DNA from: Liopterus haemorrhoidalis
Lineage: Eukaryota; Arthropoda; Insecta; Coleoptera; Dytiscidae
Reading direction: 5' to 3'
Assembly: GCA_963971575.1 (NCBI GenBank)
Contig: OZ020620.1
Span: forward strand, 37,215,992 to 37,279,991
Length of the DNA stretch: 64,000 nt
Below, one piece after another: positions 10,282 to 21,763 of this stretch. Both the position numbers and the translations under genes were made by a program. The first letter of the stretch is position 1, and each line of letters opens with the position of its first letter. The notes beneath the pieces are model-generated. The model did no database searches. It was not told the origin of the DNA and saw nothing but the letters and a program-made list of their open reading frames with translations.

Positions 10282-11356
10282 CTAGGATGATTAAGTAAAG
10301 GATGCGCTATTGTATACTAACAACATTGACGATTGTGTGGAAACCCCTGTTGAGAAAGAAGGCAATATATGTCTGTACTGTGCAAACTGCAACTACGTAA
10401 TGCGCATGTGCTACATTTGAATTTGAAACAAGCGTTTAAATGAAAATAATTATGGAATTTCTTAGAAATTATTCTAAAATCTCGTATTTTTACAGCAAAT
10501 TTTATAACATATTTGAGAAATTTGTATAACACGGTGTTAATTTTCTGCGTATCGTGTCAAACGGACCTGAAACTGTATAAATGTGTATTTAAAATTTATC
10601 TAATCATTTTAAAATAATATTATTTGTCATTAAAACAATTTTTAATGATATTTTAAAAATTAAAGGCTGCCAATACAGGAGGCAGTATTATGAATTTAAT
10701 CAATCAGTTAAAGGATAAAGTGGTAGTTACAATAAACTAAAATAAGCTTGAAAAATATTAGTGCCAAATAATACTACCCAAACATCTTGTTGCGAAAATT
10801 ACATGACTATGGCCCGATTGCAAGAATCTCTATTAAATTTAATGATTCAAAATACCAGAGGTGGCTAGCTATGGGTCCTTTTCAAATATTCCGATAAGAC
10901 GTTGAAGGGCCACATCCTTTGAGTATCCCCCCACAAACCAGAAATTAATTTAATTTTTATCGTTCGATTAATCAAGGATTGAAAGACGGATGTACAAAAT
11001 GAAATATATGGGGGAGGGGGTGTAGAGGGGTTAATTTTGATATATATTTTTTTACATTACATAGAAATATTCTAATCTTTACCTATAAGGGATGGTTTGA
11101 TAATTTTTATTTGGTTGTGATAATTGATTAAATGAAAGTATGGAAATAAAATAGATACACATATTTTTATTCGTTTTGAAATATCACAAGTCTGTTGAAC
11201 ATTTTTCTTTTCGCCACCTTGTGTATATCTAACAATTTAGCACAGTAATAGCGTCTTACGTGTGTACGCAGTACCGCGATATATATCTTTCTCACTCAGT
11301 AAGGGTTTCCACACATTTTACACACGAATAGCGCATCCTTTACTTAATCATCCTAG
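10282..11356. mobile_element. 1.07-kb non-autonomous TIR element with perfect 8-bp duplication
   Basis: The left end CTAGGATGATTAAGTAAAGG is matched inverted at 11325-11356, with inner inverted GTGTGGAAACCC blocks. The element is flanked by identical CATACGAC (10274-10281 and 11357-11364). An 8-bp duplication suggests hAT or P-type transposition. There is no transposase frame. Confidence 0.85.
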
Positions 11357-11364
11357 CATACGAC

Positions 11365-12113
11365 CATCTTACATTCTAGTGACATGTCTTGTCCACTGGA
11401 TTCTGCCATACAATAACCTCAATGTTCAACATACCAGATTTTTATAAAACATATGTGTCAACTTCCATTTAAAATTAAGGATGAATTGTAAACATCTTTC
11501 ATGAAATCTTATTTGAAATTTTTATAAAATGTAAAATCCTATTATATGGCTGTGAAGCTTATTAAAATTATTAAAAATGATGAAGAAATGAAATCAAATA
11601 TTGCCAGTGTTCATTAACAAATGTTTTGGAAGAATTCATAAATTATTAAGCAATGTCGGTTTGTAGGAGATAACCAATAAAAAAAAAAAAAAAAAACAAT
11701 TAACTGCAGAAAAAACTGCATAGTGAAATACCGTCGTCCAATTTTGGAGAAAAATGAAAAAGAAAAATCATCATAACGAGAAAACTCGAATGGAATCAGG
11801 GCCTGATCTAGCTCTTTTTCCGCTCTGGGCAAAAATGATTTTTGCCGCCCTTTATATTTAATTATAAATAATTATTTAAGTATCTATCAGAGGCGGATTT
11901 ATTAAATTATGTTTAGTGCTTTCTTTGATTTCAAAAAAACGTTATGAACGTAAGTAACGAAACTGTTGATATTACTGTTTTGCTTAACAGCCATTTGAAA
12001 AAGCAAAGCTACATTAAATTATGCTGATATATCTGGCGCTTGTTATTGACTAAAATTAATCAAATATTTTTGTGTGAATTGTTTGTTTAACAATTTTGTT
12101 TTCTTTGTTACAG
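11365..12113. other. Glut1 intron 5' of the first visible exon
   Basis: AT-rich, no coding resemblance, with an A-tract at 11681-11696. It ends in a pyrimidine-rich tract and CAG acceptor directly before the Glut1 exon. Confidence 0.45.
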
Positions 12114-12253
12114 AGTGCCCTAGAAAACTACACATTTCTTCCATTTAGCGTATTCCTTGCCATCTTTTGGATATTCACGTATAAAAAGGTTCCAGAAACT
12201 AAGAATAAAACCTTCGAAGAAATTCTGGCGCTGTTTCGACATAGTAATGGGAG
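12114..12253 (+). CDS. Glut1: Glut1 glucose transporter, exon covering TM12 and start of C-terminal tail
   Basis: Facilitative glucose transporter (SLC2/MFS sugar-porter family) in the plasma membrane. Between TTTCTTTGTTACAG and GGTAAGT donor context, 46 codons plus two bases read SALENYTFLPFSVFLAIFW, then IFTYKKVPETKNKTFEEI and LALFRHSNGR. The hydrophobic run is the last membrane helix; V-P-E-T-K-x-K-T-F-x-E-I is the invariant sugar-porter motif after helix 12. The wording is close to what I recall of insect Glut1 and to human GLUT1 (FKVPETKGRTFDEI). The exon ends in phase 2 (AG|), completed by G of the next exon to give Arg. Earlier exons, encoding helices 1-11, are not in this window. Confidence 0.93.
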
Positions 12254-12259
12254 GTAAGT

Positions 12260-13519
12260 CATATATAACAGTCTGGTAATATATTTAAATATATTTTCCT
12301 ACGAAAATTTGGGATAATATTAAAATCATCTGCATACCCTAAAATTTTACAATCCTTTTTCGATAAATACTGAGAATCATATCACAGTTGGTAGCGTAGG
12401 ATTTGTCTAAGAAGCTTTGCTAGTATGATCAAGGCAAAGTGGTATCTGCTTGTTTGACTCCATACGATTTCTTCTTGGAACAGTATTTATCCAAAATTTC
12501 CTCCGTGCAGCTCTAGTAGTACTCGATAGATACAATTTTCAACTAAGCGCTTGAAGGGCTGCTTAAATACAAGGCTTGATCAAAATTACGCGAACTGCGC
12601 TCATTGTGCAATATCTAGTAGTGGGGTAGGGGGAATATAGACTTACTAAGATGACGCAGCTATCAGTTGTAAGTTGACATTTAATAACGAGATTCTATTG
12701 GCTGTTGCCAAGTAAACATTGTCTTTTTGTCAACTATAGAATTAAATTATACTACCCGTAATCCTACCACTGAGTTTCTGAGTAAAATTTTGTTTCTAAC
12801 ATAGAAAATCGGAGACAGCAACATCTAAATTTTTGAAAACTGTTTTTGGAAAGGTTAAGTTGAACTATGTATTTTAAATAATCCAGGCGTTTTAAAGATG
12901 TTAGAAATTCGATCAAAGGTGATAACAGATCAGATATATGGTATATGAATTTTTAAAACCGACCAAATGGTGGACTGGCAAATTTTACCGGCACAGAAAA
13001 ATTGGAGTAAATCGATACCATGCGTTCAAGGACCGGTTTCGTTGGAATCAGGCCACCGGGAAATTTCTCTATATCTCCGCGACCCAGTTCGACTCTAGAC
13101 CGATGAAAAAGTTATCCTGGTTCGCGAATTAATACCAAACGATGATAGACTGTCAGAGTGGTAAAAGAAGTAAATATATCATACGGTTATTGTCAATACA
13201 TTTTAACCAATTTCGAAAAACACGATAATGCGCCAGCTCATACTTCTCTCATAGATTGATAGTTTTTGGCGTAGAACAAAATTCTCTCATTCCCCACTCA
13301 TCATAATTACCTAAATGGTTTTTTTTTTATGCCCACAACTGAACAGTTCGTTAAACACCGTTTTCAAAGGATTTAAAAAATAAAAAATCGGTAATTAATC
13401 TAAAAAAGTGATTCCAAAAAGTGCCTACAAAATATTTCAGAAGTGTAAAAAATTCTTATAGCGATGTCTAGCAACAAAAGGTAGTTAAACAATACATAAA
13501 AGAATTCGTTATCAATAAC
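12260..13519. other. Glut1 intron, no gene
   Basis: Start of the 20.8-kb intron. No coding resemblance beyond scattered short frames; the frame at 12938-13132 matches nothing I recognise. Confidence 0.4.
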
Positions 13520-13759
13520 CAGGCGCGCTTGGATCGAGGGCTTGAGCCCCCCCCCCAATGCTTAAAAAACTCGTGGGTTTGCGTGTTTTTGTCAAAATAT
13601 AAGCGATTAGTCGCCCCCAAGAGCTCAAAAAACATGTGGTTGTTACGTGTTTTGGTCAAAATGCAAGTGACTTTTATCTTGGAGGATTAGATATTTTTAT
13701 TTCATCTTCCGAGCCCCTCCCAGGGTGCCGTTCCCCAAAAATTCCTGGATGTGAGCCTG
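13520..13759. mobile_element. Probable GC-capped hAT-like short element
   Basis: CAGGCGCGC...CCCCCCCCCC at the left and a rough inverted CAGGC end at 13759. The interior has two units of CAAAACACG...AAAAAACATGTGG type, resembling 18441-18675. No clean target duplication is visible, so boundaries are tentative. Confidence 0.4.
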
Positions 13760-13921
13760 CTGTCGTCACCTAAAGCAACTGACAGGTCATAGCCCAGGCC
13801 TAACATCTCCCTGACATCCTCGAACTGTACACACTCAGTTAAAATGTGTAACACAGACAAATTTGTGTTACACGTCTCACATATAGGAGAATCTTCACCT
13901 CAAAGGAGGTGTCCATGCACC
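13758..13921 (-). pseudogene. LINE retrotransposon 3' fragment (C-terminal Cys/His motif)
   Basis: The minus frame reads GEDSPICETCNTNLSVLHIL then TECVQFEDVREMLGL. C-x2-C-x6-H-x4-C after a GED/HLL string is the zinc-knuckle-like tail of I/R1-type non-LTR retrotransposon polyproteins. It contains an in-frame stop, and an A/T tract interrupts the upstream end. Only about 50 residues remain. Confidence 0.7.
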
Positions 13922-13947
13922 AACAGTGGCTAGAAAAAAAAAAAAAA

Positions 13948-15143
13948 CAATAAATCTGTATTATTTTACGAATAGTTTTTCGAAATGAACACCCCCAGAC
14001 CAAATTTCTGTGTTTGTGCTTGCAAAAAAGTGACGCTAGTTTGTATTTTTTGGTTATCAAACCTTGTAATTGACTGCTCTCAAAATATTCTCAGCCTTTT
14101 TTACCCCAAAACCATCGATGCTAGGACTGTAATAGTAACAATACAATATTATAAACCAATATTGATAAAAAATATATATTAGCGTTGTCCAATCTATTTT
14201 TTCTTTGCTAATCTTCTTTCCAATGATAGGTATGTTTCACGATCCAAATTGAGTTGAACCAAGATTCAAATATTCAAATAATACTTCAAAAAAGGTGGGG
14301 GGATAGAAATTCAGAAAAATACTTAAGGACCAGTGGGTGTAGAAATTTAGAAAATCATTTGAGTACCGAAAAATTTCGTACAGGCCATTTAAAAATTAGT
14401 GTTTGGTTGGCGTGGCTTATTTTGGACACCACTGGCTTATGGTAAACTTGACTTTGGCAAAAATACCTTTCTCTATAATCTATAAACAGCGCTCAGCGCT
14501 TAGAGCAGATGCAAACACTCTTAAGACAGTTGAAGAGTTAACAGGAAACTAATTGAGTTGTCAAACCTCTTTTCATACCAGATTACACATATAAATCATA
14601 ATTATAGTGATATTAAAACTGCTGTTACTTTACGCTGAAAATATGTAATTTATATGACATGAAACTAATTCTCTTTGTATTAATTATGTAAAGGGCTAGC
14701 TTACGGGATAGTAGACTTTATGGGTAAGTATTTTATGTTAATATTTTGTATGTTTACTTAGACGCATGGGCATGTAACTACATTATAGCTATTCATTTCT
14801 ATATAACTTAATCTATAAGCTTACAGTCATTTGAAGTTCAAGCTATATCATTATGATACGCGCAATTAAAAAAAGAAGGAAAAATTATTACCGGATAAAT
14901 GTCAAATTTGTCGCGAATTGCATAATTGCCACGACTTTCTAATTCGAAAGTATTCGATAAACTGCATGTATTAGTTGCGCAAAAATTTTAAACTCATATG
15001 ACACGTTTAGGCGTTTATTTCTGTTTATTATATATGCAATTAATTAAATAAATATTGTCTGTTACTTCTAGTTGTTGCATTTTTTGTTTGGATGTCACAA
15101 TTTTAATTTATGTATATATTGTTTTGTGGACATTTCATGGTCT
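13948..15143. other. Glut1 intron, no gene
   Basis: No recognisable coding or repeat boundary; short frames at 13985-14445 have no family resemblance. Confidence 0.35.
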
Positions 15144-15255
15144 TTCAATCAAATTGAACAATAGTTTCAATCAAACTGAACAACAATTTCAATCAAATTT
15201 ATCAGTTTCAATCAAATTGACAGTTTCATTATAATTGAATCTATTTCAAATTGAA
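15144..15255. repeat. TTTCAATCAAATTGA minisatellite
   Basis: Four to five imperfect head-to-tail units of about 20-27 bp based on TTTCAATCAAATTGAACAA. Each unit is partly self-complementary (TCAATCAAATTGA). Confidence 0.75.
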
Positions 15256-15521
15256 ACTTATATTACCGGGTTACGATTAAAAATGAGATTAATTGCTAAA
15301 AGCAATGTACTTCGATTTGTCTGGCCCTTGGTAAAAAAAATTGTAGTACGACTGTTTTTATTAGCTCTGCGTACTATTATGCATGCTTCGACAGTAATGT
15401 TGGTTTTTGTATGGCCAAATGGGGAAATTATTTAGTTATAAAATAAAATAATAAATGGTCAAAAGAATGGCTTAATGGAGTACATAATTACTTTCTATTT
15501 TGAATAAATCTGAACTCAAAA

Positions 15522-15590
15522 TGGACGGCTTCTTGGTAAGATTGTTACCAATGGAGCACAAGTAGTTGGATTCGAATCTTACTACCAATT
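15522..15590 (+). mobile_element. tRNA-like SINE head (fragment)
   Basis: TTGGTAAGATTGTTACCAATGG followed by GTTGGATTCGAATCTTAC, a good B-box (GGTTCGANTC type). It cannot be folded confidently as a tRNA, and the body has no clear end. Confidence 0.35.
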
Positions 15591-15859
15591 TCTCCGATAC
15601 TCTTCAGTAAAAGATCGACTCAGTCTCACGTATTCAGTGTTTTAAATTATTATCATTTAGGCAGTAGAGCATTTAGGAGGATATTTCTCGGTGGCCTCTT
15701 ACCTGAAAATAGAAACGTCAGTAAGACCAGATTTCCAGATTTTCTGGTACTAAATATATTCCCAGTACCTGACCTGTGTTTAGGATAGGTGTAATAGGGG
15801 CGGTCAAAACATTGGTCATGTGGCTTCCAGATGGTGCTGGCCTAGTAAGAAGGAACTTA

Positions 15860-16360
15860 TAGGCTATTCCAAACGTTTAGGCCAGTGTTTCTCAATCCTT
15901 TTACTCTCGTGGCTCATTTTCCAAAGAAGAAAAATTTCGCGGCACACGTAGTTACAGAAGAAGACATTTTGAATGCAGACTCCCCTGTATTCAGAACATA
16001 TCAATTTCAATTCGTTATAAAAAGATCCTTCGTGTATTTTATTCTTATTAATGGTACTATACGTATATTCGGACAATGATGTTAAAATAATCACGACGCT
16101 AGTTTTTTTAAAGAATTCGCAGCACATTTGGAATATTTTGCGGCATACTAATACGCCGCAGAACACCCTTTGGGAAACGCTGGCTTAGGCGGTACTAACT
16201 GGAATTTTCATTTCTGTAAGTTATCATGAGCTCTCCTTTTATACTTTGAAGTAGGCTTTTCCTAAATAAAATGATCAAAAGGTTCAATCAATCGGTAAAT
16301 GTAACTAGAATTGAAAATCTAGTTCCGCCTGACCAAAGAAACAGTCTTTACGTAAAACAC
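15860..16360. mobile_element. GGCGGAACTAG-family TIR element, split by a hAT insertion
   Basis: ATAGGCTATTCCAAACG at the left continues as GGTACTAACTGGAATTTTC at 16191, exactly as the uninterrupted copy at 44197-44383 does; the right end is CTAGTTCCGCCTGACCAAAG. The 300-bp hAT element 15883-16182 lies between. Other family members are at 18181, 29022, 44197 and 61993. Confidence 0.7.
15883..16182. mobile_element. Non-autonomous hAT element (CAGTGTTTCTCAA family)
   Basis: Ends CAGTGTTTCTCAATCC and its inverse (TTTGGGAAACGCTG). Near-perfect 8-bp duplication GTTTAGGC/GCTTAGGC. The interior (CTCGTGGCTCATTTTCC, CGCGGCAC) is strongly similar to 39003-39286. Non-coding, 300 bp. Confidence 0.85.
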
Positions 16361-17095
16361 ATTTAACATGATATTTTCAAAATGTCGGCCTCAAAGGCCA
16401 CTGGGTGCAAAATATCCGAGCCTTGGGCTATCATGTGACCCCAGAAACTGAAGAGGAAAAGAAGAGAAATCGTAAATAGATGTTATTTTTTGTCGTTTAG
16501 AAATTTTTTGGGGACCAAAAAAATGTTTGCACCCAATCTCCTTTCTGGAGAAGACCATCTTATTCAAAATAGAAAGTAATCAACAAGTTTTCTTTTGTGA
16601 TAAATATTTTTTTTGCTCATTATATTAATTGCTTTTTTGTGACAAATATTTTGTGTCACCCATTGTGTTAATTGGCCATCAATAGCAACTTTACTGTTTG
16701 ATAAGCTGACCGTTGCATTATGACAGTCTTCGGGCCAGCCTTTTCACGGGACTCGTTTAAACGCTTCATCTCACTCATCCTTACCCCATCATCGTCCATC
16801 GCTGTCCTCCATTATTCCTTCACCTTCACTGATAGCCGTTCCTCAGCAACACTGAAAATAATTCACGGATGCTTTCAAAACACTGCGATGGACACGACGA
16901 AATTAAGTCGATCAGGCGGTATGCTGTATAACAATAAATAACCACTAGCAAAAAAAAGGTTCCATAATCTAAACTGTATTACACGGATAGATCACCCGAC
17001 TATATCTACCAAGGATGGTTCAGAAAATAGAGTACTGCGTTTATTCTCAACACTGAAGGGTTGAGATAAAGTATGGATCCATGGAAATATCTCTG
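16361..17095. other. Glut1 intron, no recognised gene
   Basis: A slightly GC-richer patch at 16720-16940 has an open + frame of 73 codons that I do not recognise; its sequence shows no domain. The remainder is AT-rich. Confidence 0.3.
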
Positions 17096-17517
17096 ATACC
17101 CTTTTCACATCAAATGTTTAAGATCGGATGTTAAATAAATGTGTCTTTAAACGCTAATGTGAAAACGTATGACCTCGTCTAAATACAAGCGATGTTGAAG
17201 ACAGAGATCTGTGTCTTAAATATCGTCCGCAATGCCAACATAATTTCTATTATAAAAAAGTACACTTTGAATTTGTGCTTCTATTATATTTATTTATGTA
17301 ATAACGAAAATAAACTTCTCCTAACCTCGATATATAAAATAATGACAGAATAAATTCAAACGATATGAAATTATATTGGCAATGCATACTAACTTTACAT
17401 GCAGATTTCCAGATGGCAGCACCGGAGATTTAAACATCAAATGTGAAAGAAAACCGATGTTAAAGATCGGTGAACTTTAAGTTCACTCGTCTTGAAGTTC
17501 TAATGTGAAAAGGGTAT
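17096..17517. mobile_element. TIR element (MITE family, copy B, inverted)
   Basis: ATACCCTTTTCACAT/ATGTGAAAAGGGTAT ends. The interior matches copy A (1788-2408) in reverse orientation, including GACAGAGATCTGTGTCTTAA and GTGAACTTTAAGTTCACTCG, with about 200 bp deleted. Confidence 0.75.
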
Positions 17518-18180
17518 GAAGTAGAAATTATGGTTTTAATGAAAATTTGTACGTAAGAATAAAGCAACATGGCGCATATGATTTAATTCCATTGAACTTC
17601 CTGTATAACTGGAACCGTCTCCAACGTTTCTATTTTAAATAGAGTACCCTATATATTTTTATATTTTTTTCCTACAATCACAATACAAAATAGGCTTTTG
17701 CGCAAAAACAACGCAAAATTTATATTTCTGTAACTACTATTACTTTGTGCTTTAAAGTACAAAGTAGATAAATTCGCTCAGTATAACCTACAAATGTCAG
17801 AAAACAAAAATCATTCCACCGCATGATAAGCGATTAAACCGTTTTCATAATTGAATAAAACGACCAAAGGAAGGAGGCTTACATGCTAATTGGACGAATC
17901 AGGATGGTATTTGAAAATGGTGGACAATAATTTCCGGCTGAACAGTGGCGTAGGGCAATTTATTAAAATAATTGTTATCGGTACAAAAAGAAAAAAATAT
18001 ATCTTGATATTTTCAAAAGAAACTAAAGACAGGAGATACAAACAATCAATAAAACACTATTATACATCTGTAATTTATTATTAGATAATTAATGATATAC
18101 ACAAGTAAATAAATACATACAGAACTTATAGCAGAAAATTATAACAGTACGCCATTGTCCATAACTAACGTGTACACTCT
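17518..18180. other. Glut1 intron, no gene
   Basis: Nothing recognisable on either strand. Confidence 0.3.
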
Positions 18181-18440
18181 GTTCCAAACGGTTAAGCGGA
18201 ACTAGATTTTGCAATCTAGTTACTTTCATCGTTTAAATCGTGCCTTTCGGCCGTTTTGTTTAAGCTTAGTAAATCATACTTACAATAAACATTTTTTGGT
18301 TAAGATTAATATCATTTTAAAATGTCATTTTCTTTATATTTTGATTTTTTGTGTCATTCTTAATACAAATTTCCCATTTATTTATTTTTTTGTCATTAAA
18401 ATATCTTAAAAATATATTTAATTTTGACATATGACAAGGA
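18181..18440. mobile_element. GGCGGAACTAG-family element, partial
   Basis: Starts GTTCCAAACGGTTAAGCGGA and ACTAGATTTTGCAATCTAGT and shares the body (CATACTTACAATAAA, ATATCATTTTAAAATGTC) with the complete copy at 61993-62394. The right terminal repeat is missing. Confidence 0.6.
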
Positions 18441-18675
18441 TGGCCAATAAAAAGGTCCTTACTTCTAAAATACAAGTGATGACTAAAAAAAAGTTCTTAC
18501 TTGTATTTTAAGAACAATACGTAACAATTACATATTTTTCAAGCTTTAAAACTTTCTCGGGGACTCATCACTTGTATTTTGACAAAAAAAAAATGTAAAA
18601 ACCACGTATTTTTTGGAGCTTTTGGGGAGGGGTCAATCCCGTGACCCCCCCCCCCCCGGGTACGCGGCTGTATTG
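18441..18675. repeat. GC-capped repeat with AAGTGATGA/GGTCCTTACTT units
   Basis: Units of GGTCCTTACTT(G/C)TA...CAAGTGATGA on both orientations, ending in a run of 14 C and CGGGTACGCGGCTG, a possible hAT end (CAGCCGCGTACCC on the other strand). Same theme as 1121-1372 and 25754-25961. Confidence 0.5.
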
Positions 18676-19786
18676 CTGAGTGATGATGTGAAAAATTATC
18701 GTATCAGTTTGCCCATAATTTTTAGTTATCATATTTTTAAGCGAAAAATAAAGGCACACGGTTTTCTTAATACCAGTAATTAAAACTCGAGCTATTTAAA
18801 AAATCGCGCAAAGCAAGGGATAATTGTATTTTTTATGGATCTTCATTGAAACAAATGGGCTTTACAACCTTATCCTTTTTTTTTTGCTAGTTGATTGCCA
18901 GTTGATTTTGTCATTTCAAACTTCCTGTCCAACATAAAAAAATAATTTAAGCTGGTATAAATAATGCCATTTTAGCCAGCTTAATAAAGATACAGCTTAC
19001 CGCCTGACAGTCTTAATCCAATATTGAAATTATAAAACTTAATCATTTCGTAATAATACAGGCATACTTTCAAATATATTAAAATTTATTTAGAAAGGTA
19101 AATTATAAATCTCATTATGTATGTTATACTTAACTAGAACTATAATAATTAACCACTATGTTACATTTTGCAAATTAAAGCATAATTTGAACCTATAAAA
19201 ATCACATAGTTGAACGGTTTCTAGCACGGTTCACCGAATTTATTTAATTATTCAATGAAATTAGCGACAAATATTGTACTTTTTATGTATATTTTGTAAT
19301 TTTTATTAGGTTTGTAGGAATGATTTACACTTTATGTATAATTTATATCATTTTGTAATACGTAGTTAAGACGGAAACTTTATTTTTTATGTTGTATATT
19401 TACAACAATAATATTATTGTAGCATTGGTTCACACGGGTACGTCAAAGTACGTTTACACCATAGTCATAGTTTAAAGTCATAGTCAAAGTTTACATAAAA
19501 GTCACCAAAGTCATCAGATTTACTAACGTATTACAAAATTAAATATGTTATATATAAAAGGTGTTAGCAAAAATCGAAATGGATTTATAAATCGTTTGAT
19601 TTAAAGTTTCATGCCTTTAACAGCTCCATTGTGGTAGTTTTATAAACTAATTCCTGCGCCAAATTTTTACATTTTTTATTTTATTATTATTAATTTTGAT
19701 AGAGTTATCATACAGACTATAAACTATTGACAACGGTAAATTTGTAGATACTGATAGAAATAATTGAACTTGTAGAGGAGCAGGCG
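18676..19786. other. Glut1 intron, no gene
   Basis: Strongly AT-rich and without coding resemblance. Confidence 0.35.
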
Positions 19787-19914
19787 CGGACCCAGGAGAG
19801 TTCTCACGGGTTAGGCCCCCACCAAGAACTTAAAAACACGTTTTTAAGGGCCACATGTGTTTTCTAAATAAACGTGAGCCCCTTAGATTTGCGAGATCGG
19901 TTATACCATGAAAG

Positions 19915-20157
19915 AAGAAATTCAAAAAGAAATTACATAAGGGTTGGCTATGGAAAAATAATTATACCATGAATTCAAAAAGAAATTACATAAGGGTTGG
20001 CTATGGAAAAATAAAATAATGTCTGCTGTAAGGTTTATATAACAATAAATAACTTATGACAACGACAACAGTGATGACAGTTAATTAGTTCTAAAGCTTG
20101 GAGTAGACATTATGTTATTTTTCCATAGCCAACCCTTATATAATTTCTTTTTGAACT
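19915..20157. repeat. Inverted repeat with one arm tandemly duplicated
   Basis: TAAGGGTTGGCTATGGAAAA occurs twice in tandem on the left (about 19937 and 19991) and once inverted on the right (about 20118-20140). Arms are about 50 bp around a ~80-bp loop. It lies between two C/G-rich repeat ends (19787 and 20180-20240) and may be the core of one element. Confidence 0.65.
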
Positions 20158-20239
20158 AATGGTATAAAGCACGCATTCAAGGGTTGGGGGGGGGCACGTG
20201 CTTGAGCCCCTAAAACATTTTTAAAAAAACACAGACATG

Positions 20240-20854
20240 TTTTTCATGTAATTCATATTTTCTTGTTACATAAATTGGCGCATGGCCCTGTAACTTGGTC
20301 GAATCCAAGTGTATGCAGTAATACAAGTTTAGGAGGATGAAAACTATGATAGCACTAGCAAGATGGTTATCATTAGTGGTTAATGTCAAGTAAAAGGCCG
20401 CTAGCCTATGTAGAGATAATGAGATTTAGGGAGAGTCGTATCAAAAATAGTCACAACCCATATGATTTGTATAAGGCGTCATTTATTTCTTTTCTGCTTG
20501 ATACGAATCTGGAAACGGATTTTCCTTAAGGCACAGAGCTTTCGTCAAAGAGGATTTTATACAGCCCAGGCAACGAGTATCTTGCTGAATTAGGCCTAGA
20601 CGTCTCGGTAGAAAAATAGCAAAAGATTTATTTGTACCGAAGTTTGTAGCTATAACTGAGTGGATTGCTGATAGCAAAAACAAAATATATGTATTTGTTT
20701 GCTTATAGAAATTGCTGCTGAAACTTTTAAGATTCTAGAGTCGCAAAGAAGCATCATGATAGGTTCCCTATCCTAAATTATTTGTAATTATTCCCTCTAC
20801 AAGTTCTAAAAAATTGATATTATTAATCATTGTATATAGTAAATATATATAATA
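20240..20854. other. Glut1 intron, no gene
   Basis: No recognisable domain in either strand. Confidence 0.3.
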
Positions 20855-20992
20855 CAAGGTGAATTGACTTGTCGGCCATATCGATTTAACATGTAAAATA
20901 ATAAATATGCTATTTCCTGCTTCTCTAAATCTTTTAGAGAAAAAGTTCAACAGATAAATTTATTTAGAATTTAAAACTCTATATGTTAGGTA

Positions 20993-21114
20993 TACTAGCG
21001 TCGGCGAATCAACGCAGTTACGTCACACGACATAACAAACGACTGTATTGTTTGGAACAATTCAATTGTTTGTGACGTCGTGTGACGTAACTGCGTTGAT
21101 TGCCGACGCTAGTA
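20993..21114. mobile_element. 122-bp palindromic MITE with TA duplication
   Basis: TACTAGCGTCGGC...GCCGACGCTAGTA with arms of about 45 bp (ACGCAGTTACGTCACACGAC on the left, its inverse on the right), TA on both flanks, loop of about 30 bp. The arms are almost free of mismatches, so the insertion is younger than its host element. Confidence 0.85.
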
Positions 21115-21315
21115 TAAATAAAGTATTTTTCAACTACTTCCGAGGAAATTTAAAAATTATAAATTTTATAAAGCGCTCTTTATCAAGTAGCCATGGTTTA
21201 TAAACAAATGTACAGAAAGATTAGTAAGCTAAATAATAAATTCAATTAATCATTAATATACTAATTTTATTAATAAATAAATAATTATTATTTTTTTAAC
21301 ATAAATAATTATATT

Positions 21316-21565
21316 TTATAGCAATTGTTCAAATATGTCGCCATTCCCTGTTAAGCAGAAACCAAGTCTGCCGTAAAAATTTCTTCCCACATTGGCCAGT
21401 TGCTTATCTGTTATTTTCGTGCATTCCAAGATAATTTTATGTTTTAGGAAATCGATGTCTGGATGCCTTGCTCCGTATACTTTGCTTATTAAATATTCCC
21501 GTAAGAAATAGTCATTTGGTGACAGATCTGGTGATCAGGTTGGCCAATTATTTGGTCCACCACGC
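21316..21565 (-). pseudogene. Tc1/mariner-type transposase, C-terminal fragment
   Basis: The minus frame carries SPDLSPNDYFLREYLISKVY (third catalytic Asp region) followed by an I-x8-L-x-x-V-x-R-N-F-x-x-RL tail and a C-x-x-x-x-G-x-x-F-E-Q-L-L stop, as in insect IS630/Tc1/mariner transposases with a W-P-P-R-S-P-D-L motif. One in-frame stop lies just before SPDL. It continues, after nested insertions, with 22686-22885. Confidence 0.75.
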
Positions 21566-21590
21566 CCTAAATTTAATGTTCTTTGCTGCA

Positions 21591-21700
21591 GTTAGCCAGG
21601 ACAATTTTTATTTGTGAAAAATTCCATGCCTGAACGGAATTCGAACCCGACACCTTAGCAACGCCGAGCTGATGTGTTACCACTACGCTACGCCAGTCGG
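21591..21700 (-). mobile_element. tRNA-headed SINE
   Basis: On the minus strand TAGCGTAGTGGTAACACATC (A box) and GTCGGGTTCGAATTCCG (B box), then CATGGAATTTTTC and a TTGTCCTGGCTAAC tail. A second copy with the same tail is at 48577-48678. Confidence 0.75.
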
Positions 21701-21763
21701 CATCTGGGAAGCATTCATTCAAATACGACTAGTTAGTAGAATGTGCCGGGCAACCATCTTGTT

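Noticed and set aside
16720..16941. GC-richer island with a 73-codon frame, considered as a Glut1 cassette exon
   Set aside because: No convincing splice sites in the phase needed (2 in, 2 out) and no similarity to Glut1 tail sequences I know.
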